Assembly: GCA_964019415.1 (NCBI GenBank)
Contig: OZ025869.1
Location: forward strand, 2,311,642-2,375,641
Reading direction: 5' to 3'
Source of the DNA: Ianthella basta
Lineage: Eukaryota; Porifera; Demospongiae; Verongiida; Ianthellidae
Length of the DNA stretch: 64,000 nucleotides
The notes below the pieces were generated by a model. That model saw only the letters and a list, made by a program, of their open reading frames with translations, ran no database searches and was not told the DNA's origin. Positions 1-12,600 of this stretch are shown one piece after another. Numbering within the stretch: position 1 is the stretch's first letter; each line of letters starts with the position of its first letter. The translations under genes and the position numbers were made by a program.

Positions 1-483
1 ATATGATAGCCATGCATCATAACTTAGGCTATTCATAAGACAACATAACTGTTACAGCTTCAACGCACTTACATAACTGCATACTGTACAATATGCATGA
101 GAAATGCCTCAATTGCACAGTCATGCATTTAGCAGCACTTGTATTTCTACTAAACTTACAAAATTATAGTATAATATCACCGTATGATATTATTACATAC
201 ATTGAAGGAAGGGCAGGAGAAGTATGGTCGTCATCCATGCATGTTACATTGAATTGACTGAGTGACTTATTGACTTTAATGACTTAGTGTCGATCTCACA
301 TTTTTCTTGTCCTCATCACCTATAAAGGTTTCAACTATACTTGTAATCCCTGGATATTACGCCTTACCTACCAACTACACCAGTATTGGAATATACCTTC
401 TCTTACTCTTAGTTGCTCTAATGTAAACAACTCATAATAATTAATATATATATACTGATTGCTAAGCATAATAACCTCCTCAC
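1..483. other. Non-coding stretch left of the second Sushi exon
   Basis: No exon is recognisable. The stretch is AT-rich with no open frame resembling the receptor modules. It is most likely the intron that follows the second Sushi exon of gene A, whose remaining exons would lie beyond the left edge. Confidence 0.5.
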
Positions 484-672
484 CTCCAGATGTGTCCACA
501 CACTCCGGTTCAGCTCCACTCCACTGCCCAATTTCATTACACACCCTCTCACTGAGGACACTGAGGGAAAATCCCACTTCACACGTGTAGCTAGCCACTG
601 ACTGGAAGGTTGTGTCTGGGTTGTAACTGACAAAACCATTAGTCAAGTTGGGAAGAATACCACAGTCCAGTA
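484..672 (-). CDS. Gene A exon: second Sushi/CCP domain
   Basis: A 189-nt exon (phase 1 to 1) encoding about 62 residues with the Sushi pattern: Cys near the start (LDCGILPNLTNG), a middle Cys (YTCEVGFSL), then VCNEIGQWSG and AEPEC. The acceptor is a polypyrimidine tract ending in CTACAG and the donor is GGAG|GTGAGG. Sushi domains are about 60-residue extracellular beta modules with two disulfides. Gene B has only one Sushi exon here, so this one was duplicated in A or lost from B. Confidence 0.85.
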
Positions 673-3600
673 CTGTAGAAATAAAGCAGATTGGTGTCAG
701 ATAAATGGAACGTACGTCACAAGCAGAGGGATCAGTCAAAGCAAGGTATGCATGCAATGTTGCACAATCCATGGAAAAAGACAAAACACAGTATTCAATG
801 TTCATCTGTATTTTACCAGTGCAAATTGGTTCTGTTCCAGTCCACACTCCACTCTCATTGCACATCCTGACAGGGTCTCCTTGCAGCTCATAACCACCAT
901 CACAGGAGTACAGTGCCACTGAAGGGAATGCGGTCCCTCCAGAGAGGTCTACTGCTCCATTGGTGATGTTGGGAAGTGTCCCACAGTCGGCAGTCACTGA
1001 AATGAGCATGCAGATTACAGGTAGTCTTCCATCAGTTGTATTGAACTTAATATGTAAACTCATTTTTAACAATGTCTCATCTCCAAGAAGGTGACTTAAT
1101 TGTGAGATTATAGTATTGTGTGTAACATTAGCAAATTAATGAGAATGATGAAGGAAATTGTGCAGTAACATACGGCAATACAGCAACACAATTCGTCACA
1201 CACTAAATTCATTCAGAGTATGAAGCCCTTTTTATTTAATTACTATAATATGTATCTGTCATAATGATTGAATCACTCTGTCACTTGATTTAGCAGCCTG
1301 CATTCATTGTAAAGCAATTTCTAGGAGACATATAGCTTATATTATTATATTAGGTTGTAGAACATCAAAACATGCCAGTATCCACATTTACTAAACTTGT
1401 GCTTAATTATACACTTCTGAGGTGTTGCTACATACAGCCATTCAGTTACTCTCATTGTAATATAGAAAATTACTCTTATGAAATGTAACTTGTGCTTGGA
1501 TAAGCTGTACAATTCAATATTTCACAGCTTGACACAACTGTAGCTAGCTGACCTTCAACTCTGACCTGGTACCAAGCAGTTGAAAATCTTGTAGAGGCTC
1601 TGCTAAGGGCAGCATAGGCTGTAATCACCAAGTCGTAGACGCCAGCCAGTAGGGGCCTGCTCACAACCAAATAGGATGCATTGCCATGTGGACCATCATC
1701 AATAGTGAAAGGTGAATTTGCCGTCAAGTTGGAGACCTCAGCAAATACTTGTACCTATCAGAGAAACAGATATATACATTTTAACAATCAGTAATCATTT
1801 CAAAGAAGTTGCAATGAGTGAATTAACTGCTATTGATAAGAATGTTTATAAAACATTCAACAACAACCACAAGAATGCATTCTTTGAAGTTCTTCAATAT
1901 AATTTGAATATCATAAAACAATCATAGGATGAATTTTTAGGGTGCATGCAACAACAAATAAAAATTTGAATTACTATATAAATTTCCATGGCAGACCCAA
2001 CTGAACCGGCAATGTACCTTTCTTGCAACTAGTGACATACAATATACAAGGTGATGCAATCAAGTACTGACCTGTTGTTGCATGGGAGGAGTTGTAGTAA
2101 CAGTTGGTGTAGCAGTTGGTGTAAATGATGGAGAAATACTTGAAGAAGCCACTGGTTGAACAGGGACACCAGTAAGGTGTATTGGAGCAGCAGAAGCCCA
2201 CCGCGAAGAATGAAAACTAAGGACGACATTTGGGCCACCTTAGTTTGGAGAAGAACAGCCAGACAATAACACAATGCAGTTCACAGTAACTGCTTCATAT
2301 GTGATACAATAGTTAATCATCTATTATAGTCACCAAGCATTAGATTTCAAGTGTCTATTGGTGATGTGGACATGAATTGATGGCTTAAACATATAGGGTA
2401 CCTCTCCGATTGCCAACAGCAAGGAGAAGGAAGGAAGGTTCATTCAAATTCCTATCCTCGTTCACATTTTCTGCATAGATGCTTCGAATTATGCCACATG
2501 AGATGCGTCCATTATTGAAGGATGAGAAGACTAAGAATCCGGTAGTTTGGTTCTGAGAACAGGAACAATTGTAAAGGATGACATATCATAATACTTCTAA
2601 TTATACCATTTTGGTTAACAGTTATAATACTTTGTGATCAGCTACCAATCTCGCAACTGCACTTACTGAATCACGAACATTCCCTCTTCTTGCGATTTGG
2701 CTTTGAGGGTTGTATGTGTCTGCTCCATACACAAAGTCTTGTACTGCATCTCTCTGACATGCAAACACATCATCAATGCCATCTGTACCCATCACTCTGT
2801 CTGCTGACACACCAACTGCCACCCATCCTTCAGTTCTTCCAACCAACTCAAAGTGTATACTATCACTGCCAATCATCCTCCACTCGACATAAGCCAAACA
2901 GCTTGCTCTCTGACAACCGGCAGGAAAACCAAGCATTCCCTAATATGTGAAGAAAGAATACATGCAATAATTGAAACTAATCAGTTTAAGACAATCATTT
3001 CTACATGTACACATATAGGCTAGTAGTAACTCACTAGGTTAATGGCAATGAGATTATGGATTATGGAGATGAGGTTATGAATTGGCTATAATGAATGGCC
3101 AATATTTATTCATTGAAGTTTATGCACAAGCTGAAATGATTAACTACACACTCAACTACTTTATTACTGTACATTCACATGTGTGATGTAGAAACTGCTG
3201 TAGTTTATCAGCAGTTGGATGAATGTTTCTATGCCAGTTGTTCAGGACAGCAAGTGTCACCCCATATACATGTGTTACATACCATGCCTTTCAAATTTGA
3301 TTATGTAAACAGTCATTTGACAGCAGAGGAATGAATATACATTGTAGATTGCACACTTTAGCTTCTGGTCAATGAGTGCAAATAACAACTACATTTAATT
3401 CTCTCCTATATAGATTCCTGAAAATCTTTAAATATTTCTTGAAACATTGAGAGAAATTGCTATTCATGGTGTGAAAACAATTGCAATGTTTGCATTTCAT
3501 AGTCAGTGGAACCTGTCTAAGAGAGCTGCCTGTGGACAAGTTCTAACTGATCTTAATAGAGGGGTGGCCGTTCTACAGAGTTGCATGGAGTGCAATGCTT

Positions 3601-6600
3601 TAGTGCTGTTGGACAGGGAGGCGGGCTGTTTCAGAGAGGTGGCTGCCTAACACAGTCACCATCATAGACAGGCTCCGTTGTAGTTGCATTGTTAATGCCT
3701 ATAGCAGGTTCTAGTGACAATGGTCAGTGAGGGCCGTCTTGGACACTGACATTGGTTGCCACTTAGCACTTGACAACTGCATGCATAATTTTCATTGACA
3801 CAGAAAACATGACAGGCAGTACACATTTGTGCATATACATTTTGCTAGCAATATGTACAAGTGTATTGACATACAATATACAAAGGGATGCATGCAAGTA
3901 CTAACCTGTTGTTGCATGGGAGGAGTTGGTGTAACAGTTGGTGTAGCAGCTGGTGTAGCAGTTGGTATAAATGATGGAGGAACTGAAAAAGCCACTTGTA
4001 GAACAGGGACACCAGTAAGGTGTGTTGCAGCATCAGAAGCCCACCGCGAAGAATGAAAACTAAGGACAACATTTGGGCCACCTTAGGGGGGGGGGGATAT
4101 AAGCCAAGCAGACAGTGACATAACGTATTTAACGGAGACTGCCACAAAATACAAAAATAATAGGGCAACTATTTATTGGCATCACAGAACTACATTATCT
4201 GTAGACATGAATTGATGGCTTAAATGTAAAAGTGTACCTCTCAAATTGCCAACAGCAAGGAGAAGGAAGGAAGGTTCATTCAAATTCCTATCCTCATTCA
4301 CATTTTCTGCATAGATGCTTCGAATTATGCCACATGTGATGCGTCCATTATTGAAGGATGAGAAGACTAAGAATCCGATAGTTTGGTTCTGAGAATAGGA
4401 ACAATTGTAAAGGATGACATATCATAATACTTCTAAGTATAATTATGCCGGCTAACAATCTCACAACTGCACTTACTGAATCACGAATATTCTGTCTTGG
4501 GCTTTGAGCGTTGTATGTGTCTGCTCCATACACAAAGTCTTGTCCTACATCTCTCTGACATGCAAACACATCATCGATACCATCTCCGCCCATCACTCGA
4601 TCTGCTGACACACCAACTGCCACCCATCCTTCTGTTGCTCCCTCCAACTCAAAGTATATTCTGTCACTACCAAGCATCCTCCACTCGACATAAGCCAAAC
4701 AGTTTGCTCTCTGACAACCGGCGGGAAAAGCAAACATTCCCTAACATGTGAAGAAGGAACACATGCAATAATTGAAACTGATCAGTATTAGACCAATCAT
4801 TTCTACATGTACACGTGTATACATATAGGCTAGTAGTAACTCGCCTGATAAATGGCAATGAGATTATGAATTGGCTATAATGACAATAACCGTCATCAAT
4901 CTATGGAAGGCTTGGTGCAAGCTAAAGATTAATTATTACTTAAGTTATACACTCAACTTATTTCTTATTGTATATTTGTGATGTCAGAGCTGCTGTACTT
5001 CATCAACAGCATGTATGAACATTTCTATGTCATTTGTTTCTGGACGTTAGGTGTCCCCTGCATGTATACCACGCCTTGCAAATTTGAATATGTAAGCAGC
5101 CATTTGTCAGCAAAGGCGATATGCTTTAGTGCTATTGGGGGTCAGGGAGGCTGGCTGTTTTGGAGAGGCAGCTGCCTAAAACAGTCACCTTCATAGACAG
5201 GTTCCACTGTAATTGCATTCATATTCACTGTAGCAGGTTCTAGTGACAATGGTCAGCGAGGGCCGTCTTGGACACTGACATTGGTCGCTATTTATCACTT
5301 CCCAATCGCATGCATCATTTTCATTGACACAAACAACATGATACGCAGTACACATTTGTGCATATACGTTTGCTAGCATTATGTACAAGTACCGACATAC
5401 AATAAACAAGGTGATGCAAGCATGTACTGACCTGTTGTTGCATGGGAGGAGTTGGTGTAACAGTTGGTGTAGCAGCTGGTGTAATTGATGGAGGAACTGA
5501 AGAAGCCACTGGTAGAACAGGGACACCAGTAAGGTGTATTGGAGCAGCAGAAGCCCACCGCGAAGAGGAAGAATGATAACTCAGAACTACATTTGGGCCA
5601 CCTTAGTGGAGATATAGACCAGACAATGATATAATGCATTTTATAGAAACTGACACATAATACAAAATTAATAGAGCAACTATAATTATATTGGCATCAC
5701 AGAACTACATTATCTGTAGACATGAAGTGATGGCTTAAATGTAAAAGTGTACCTCTCAAATTGCCAACAGCAAGGAGAAGGAAGGAAGGTTCATTCAAAT
5801 TCCTATCCTCGTTCACATTTTCTGCATAGATGCTTCGAATTATGCCACATGTGATGCGTCCATTATTGAAGGATGAGAAGACTAAGAATCCGGTAGTTTG
5901 GTTCTGAGAATGGGAACAATTGTAAAGGATGACATATCATAATACTTCGTGATTGGCTACCAATCTCACAACTGCACTTACTGAATCACGAACATTCCCT
6001 CTTGGAATTTGGCTTTGAGGGTTGTATGTGTCTGCTCCATACACAAAGTCTTGTACTGCATCTCTCTGACATGCAAACACATCATCAATGCCATCTGTAC
6101 CCATCACTCGGTCTGCTGACACACCAACAGCCACCCATCCATTGGCTGTTCCCTCCAGCTCAAACTGAACAGTGTCGCTGGATATCAGTGTCCACTGAAC
6201 ATAAGCTGTACAGCTAGCTCTGTCACAACCAGCAGGAAAGCCAAGCATTCCCTAACACATGAATTGGGGACAATGCAGTAATGAATGTAATGCAAGGTTA
6301 GCCTAGGCCTCTGTCTGCCTATGGTGATGGCTACTGACCAGTAAAGCTATGGAGTATATGCTGGCAGTTACAGGACACTAACAAGCGTGTAGACGCTGTG
6401 TGGCATTGGGAGCTGAAGAAGACCCTCAAATTTTGAACCTCAGCCTATACTTATTAATATGAACAACTGTTCGGTATCTAATGCTCACTCAGTGAAATTA
6501 AGCATGTCATCAAAAAGCAGTTGTAGGCTGCAGTGGTAAATACTGCAAACTGCGACAGATACAACTATAGTCCCAAGTAAGACAGCCGATCTCAATCATG

Positions 6601-9600
6601 ATTTTTTACTCATATGGCAACAGACAGCACGGCCATGGAGCAACATGTATAATATAGGAATTACAATACAGTGTGGTTATAATGTGCAGACAGGTTCAAT
6701 CTTGTAAACTCTATAGGACTGGCTGGCAAGTGTGACTAGTTCATGGTGTCATGCGAAGACTCCTGTGTGGCTAGGTATTGACATGCATATCTATCACCGA
6801 ACTTCACAATAGCCAAGACTTGATTAAATGAAAGCAAAACATTTCAACAACTATGGAGTTAATTGTCATCGTCAGTGGCGAATACAAAACAGATGATAGG
6901 CTTGCTTTAAGTACACTAGCCATATCCATCATTAATTTTGTACGAAAGCTGTTATATATAGCAGTCATTAGCAGCTGTTTGTTACCCTTGTATGTTTTAG
7001 TGGCCATCACCTATTATACATGTATAATTGGTACTGTCGTGTGTGCAATTAGTGCTGCGTGTGTTTGCTTGCTAAATTACAACCTATTTTAAACTGATAT
7101 GTAATTATAGTGAGAATGAGGACAACCTAGTATTGGTGTTGACAAAAACACGTTTGGATTACATATCACTGTTTCAAAGAAGCAATTATCATGTGCCTCT
7201 TTAAATGCCTCAGTGTAGTAGAAGAAAATGGAACACTATGATTCAACTCTATCATCTGTAGAAGGCTACAGTGAAACCCACCCAAGACAACCGCCTATGA
7301 GCCATGCAGTTCTAAATACATAACCTTTATAGAGAGGTTGCTGCCCTACAGAGGTAGATTGCATGGGATTTAGTGCTATTGATGCTGGCTGTTTTAGGGA
7401 GGTGGCTGCCTAACACAGTGACCATGCATCTTAGAAAGGTTCTACTGTAGTGTGTTTGGTGTCAATTTCTTTCCACCAGTAATTTTAGTCAATTAATGAA
7501 TTTCCTTGTACATACTGTAGCAGATGTGGTCTATCACTCACTACTTTTTGGGTTCAAAGCTCCCACATCGATCAATGAAATTAACATTCAAGCTATTAAC
7601 AAAGAATTATATGAAATTACCATTTTAAATTGTTGTAGATTAAGTTGACAATTCCAAAAAAGACAACTAAATTGTTTCTCATCAGATAGCTGTACAACTA
7701 TGCACATTGAAGCAATATATTGCAGCTATCTTCGGCTATAATATATGTTTAGCTAGTAGAAAGAAATACTCTTGACATGAATGTACTCACCATGGGAGGT
7801 GCCAAAACCACTTGGTCAGCAGAAGCCCACCTTGCATTATTGGCATGTGCAGCAAGGGCAACGTCTTGGCCTGTTGGAGCTATATATGCAGTGAAATCAA
7901 ACAGTAACTTGTCACAGTCACTGCAAGAGGAGTACAGCTGTACAATGATGGTGACATGTGTGTGACATTTCAGGTGATATCAGAATACACACTGCAAGAG
8001 GAGTACAGCTATACAATGATGGTGACATGTGTGTGACATTTCAGGTGATATCAGAATACACACTGCATTTGAAGATAGACGCAAATACCTCTTGTATCGC
8101 TGAGAGCAAGGAGAAGAAAGGCACTCTGAGCCAAATTCCTGTCCTCATTCACATTATCTGCAAGGATACTCCGAGTGAATGTGCAGGAGATTCGTCCACC
8201 ACTGAAGGATGAGCTGATCAGTTGGAATCCATTTTGGTTCTAATAGCAGGTTGGAAAGGTATAGGAAGGTACTGTTAAACCGCACTGTCTACTTCCATTC
8301 ACATCATGATACTTACTGAATCACGCATATTCCCTCTGGGTGATTGGTTCTGAGGATTGAATGTGTCCTGGGCATACACCACATCAGTTGTGGCATCTCT
8401 CTGACATGCAAACACATCATCAATGCCATCTCCACCCATCACTCGGTCTGCTGACACACCAATAGCCACCCATCCATCGGCTGCTCCCTCCAGTTCAAAC
8501 TGTACAACATTGTTGGATACCACTGTCCACTGAATGTAAGCTGTACAGATAGCTCTGTCACAACCAGCAGGAAAGCCAAGCATTCCCTAACACATGAATT
8601 GGTGACAATGCAGTAATGAATAAAAATGAAAGGTTAGCGATCCTAGGCTTCTGTCTGTCTAAGGTGATGGCTACTGATCAGCAAAGCTATGGAATAATAA
8701 GCTGGCAGTTACAGGACACTAACAAGCATGTAGACGCTGTGTGGCATTGGGAGCTGAAGAAGACCCTCAAATTTTGAACCTCAGCCTATACTTTTTTAAT
8801 ATGAATAACTGTTTAGTATTTAATTAATGCTCACTCAGTGAAATTAAGCATGTCATCAAAAAGCGGTTGTAGGTTGCAGTGGTAAATACTGCAAACTACG
8901 ATAGGTCCAACTATAGTCCCAAGTTGGACAGCCGATCTCAATCATGATTTTTTACTCATGCCTACGACACCAAACAGCACGGCCATGGAGCAACATGTAT
9001 AATATAGGAATTACAATACAGTGTGGTTATAATGTGCAGACAGGTTCAATCTTGTAAACTCTATAGGACTGGCTGGCAAGTGTGACTAGTTCATGGTGTC
9101 ATGCGAAGACTCCTGTGTGGCTAGGTATTGACATGCGTATCTATCTATCACCAAATTTCACTAGCCAAGACTTAAATAAATGAAAGCAAAACGTTTCAAT
9201 AACTATGCAGTTAATTGTCAATGTCAGTGGCGAATACAAAACAGAGGATAGGCTTGCTTTAAGTACACTAGCCATATCTATCATTAATTTTGTACGAAAG
9301 CTGTTATATATAGCAGTCATTAGCAGCTGTTTGTTACCCTTGTATGTTTTAGTGGCCATCACCTATTATACATGTATAATTGGTACTGTCGTGTGTGCAA
9401 TTAGTGCTGCGTGTGTTTGCTTGCTAAATTACAACCTATTTTAAACTGATATGTAATTATAGTGAGAATGAGGACAACCTAGTATTGGTGTTGACAAAAA
9501 CATGTTTGGATTCCATTCACAACCAAGTGAGATTCATTGCCATGTGGACCATTTTCAATAATGAAAGGAGAATCGGCCGTCAAATTGGAGACTTCAGCGA

Positions 9601-12600
9601 ACACTGGTATCTGTTAGAGGAGTAAGTATACAAGTATCTGTGGTATGCAGACACTATACATATTCTTTGGAAACCGCTACATGCATGCATATAGATTCGA
9701 AGAGATTGTTTAAAATAGTATGAAGTAGAAAATCACTGCACAGGACTGACAGAAACACTGTAGAAACAAAGAAAGGCTGTAGCTAGAAAGTGGCTCACAC
9801 TTAGCATTGCAATAACTGAAGAACACCACTAAAGTACAGTCACGTGTGCAATTAGTGCTGCAAGTGTTTGCTTGCTAAATTACAACCTATTTTAAACTGA
9901 TATGTAATTATAGTGAGTATGAGGACAACTTACTATGGTGTTGACAAAAACACGTTTGGATTACATATCACTGTTTCAAAGAAGCAATTATCATGTGCCT
10001 CTTTAAATGCCTCAGTGTAGTAGAAGAAAATGGAACACTATGATTCAACTCTATCATCTGTAGAAGGCTACAGTGAAACCCACCCAAGACAACCGCTTAT
10101 GAGCCAGTTCTAACTGCATAACCTTTATAGAGAGGTTGCTGCCCTACAGAGGTAGATTGCATGGGATTTAGTGCTATTGATGCTGGCTGTTTTAGGGAGG
10201 TGGCTGCCTAACACAGTGACCATGCATCTTAGAAAGGTTCTACTGTAGTGTGTTTGGTGTCAATTTCTTTCCACCAGTAATTTTAGTCAATTAACGAATT
10301 TCCTTGTACATACTGTAGCAGATGTGGTCTATCACTCACTATATTTTGGGTTCAAAACTCCCACATTGATCAATGAAATTTGCATTCAAGCTAACAAGGA
10401 ATTATATGAATTTACCAATTTAAATTATTGTAGATTAAGTTGACAATTCCAAAGACAACTAAATTGTTTCTCATCAGATAGCTGCACAACTATGCACATT
10501 GAGGCAATATAAATTGCAGCTATCTTCAGCTATAATATATGTGAGTGTCGCCAGTAGAAATCGCACCTTAGCACGAATCAGCATTCTCGGAAGATGGCCA
10601 CTGAAAATTGGCAAGTTTCAAGAAACAAAAAGTGGCATTCAACAATATCGTCACAGAGTTTCGTAATTAACAGCACAATTTGTACCTTTTGATGGTAGAA
10701 GTCGGCCCTGAACTGGTATATTCCAAGTCCACTTGCAGTTCTCTGAATGGGCTTCTCATAGCTGGAAATGTCAGTATCCATCTACTAACAGGCTCATTAT
10801 CACTATACTACACGACAACTGCTGTTATAGCATTGAAAAACAACAATACAATGGAAAATCGGACGAAATTAGACAGGAGTGAACAACACGTCGCCATTTT
10901 TATTGCTATTTTGTATCCTGTGTATGTAAATAAAGTGGCGAGGGGGGTTTGTTCAACTGACGATTTCTCGTCAATAGAAGTGCGGATTCACTTCAAACTT
11001 GTTGAACGTTCAAAGGATACTTGTGGCTACCTAAATAGTGAAAAGTGTCAAAATTGGCCAAATGCGTTAAGGCGCGATTTCTATTGACGACCCTCACATA
11101 TGTTTAGCTAGTAGAAAGAAATACTCTTGACGTGAATGTACTCACCTTGGGAGGTGCCAAAACCACTTGGGCAGCAGAAGCCCACCTTGCATTATTGGCA
11201 TGTGCAGCAAGGACAACGTCTTGGCCTGTTGGAGCTAGGCAGTGAAATCAAACAGTAACTTGTCACAGTCACTGCAAGAGGAGTACAACTATACAATGGT
11301 GGTGACGTGTGTGACATTTCAGGTGATATCAAGATGCACACTGCATTTGAAGATAGACGCAAATACCTCTTGTATCACTGAGAGCAAGGAGAAGAAAGGC
11401 ACTCTGAGCCAAATTCCTGTCCTCATTCACATTATCTGCGAGGATGCTCCGAGTGAATGTGCAGAAGATTCGTCCACCACTGAAGGATGAGCTGATCAAT
11501 TGGAATCCATTTTGGTTCTAATAGCAGGTTGGAAAGGTATAGGAAGCCTACTGTTAAACTGCACTGTCTACTTCCATTCACATCATGATATATACTTACT
11601 GAATCACGCATATTCCCTCTAGTTGCTTGGTTCTGAGGATTGAATGTGTCCTGGGCATACACCACATCAGTTGTGGCATCTCTCTGACATGCAAACACAT
11701 CATCGATACCATCTCCACCCATCACTCGGTCTGCTGACACACCAACAGCCACCCATCCATTGGCTGTTCCCTCCAGCTCAAAGTATATTCTATCACTGCC
11801 AATCATCCTCCACTCGACATAAGCTATACAGCTTGCTTTCTGACAACCGGCGGGAAAACCAAGCATTCCCTATAATGTGGACACAACCAAATACGTGATA
11901 AACATTTAGGATATATCAACAGCACATTCCCATGTAGGCTTAATGTTACCACACACTCTTATGACTGAGACATTGTCCAAGTAGTGTCTATCTACAACTA
12001 TCATATGTCTGTGAGCAACTAAATGACATTTTTTGCAGTACACTCAAGTGTGCATGAACTAGTGTGCTGACTCGCTTCACAGCCTGTATTCAATTCGATA
12101 TTCAATACGTATATCTTGTGGTGGAGCATGACTGATGAAGCCATTCATGCACTAGACATGACTACCCTATAATTAGAAGTTATGACAGTCAGATAGCAGT
12201 GAGTGCATCATGATGCAATAGATAAGATTATTTAAACACAATGTGTGTGCTAAAATCAGCAGTGAGAAGCAAACTGTCGAATCACATTCAAGGTCTGCAT
12301 TAATCCAGAAATTCTGCATGATTTGAAAGTGGAATGATGATATAGAATTTGTGAAGTATATACAACATTGGCGGGGCAGCTACACATTAATACAATTCTT
12401 AAATACGTCAACCAAGATATAACATGCACTAAGAAGCGTAATACTTCAATATCAATGCAGGGGCTCTTATATCCTGACTAAATACAAAATGTTACTTATA
12501 CACTCAACTTATTTATTATTGTATATTTGTGATGTCAGAGGTGCTGTACTTCATCAACGGCGTGTATGAACATTTCAATGTCATTTGTTTCTGGACGTTA

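Noticed and set aside
6853-9444. Four copies of a 79-codon hydrophobic frame on the plus strand (6853, 9205, 18813, 21095) that look like a small membrane protein
   Set aside because: The copies sit in introns of duplicated DNA, and nearly all differences between them change the amino acid, so there is no sign of selection for the protein.
10680-11087. A 135-codon open frame inside the 557-bp MITE, intact in both copies
   Set aside because: No transposase or other motif. The two copies come from a recent duplication, so intactness is uninformative.
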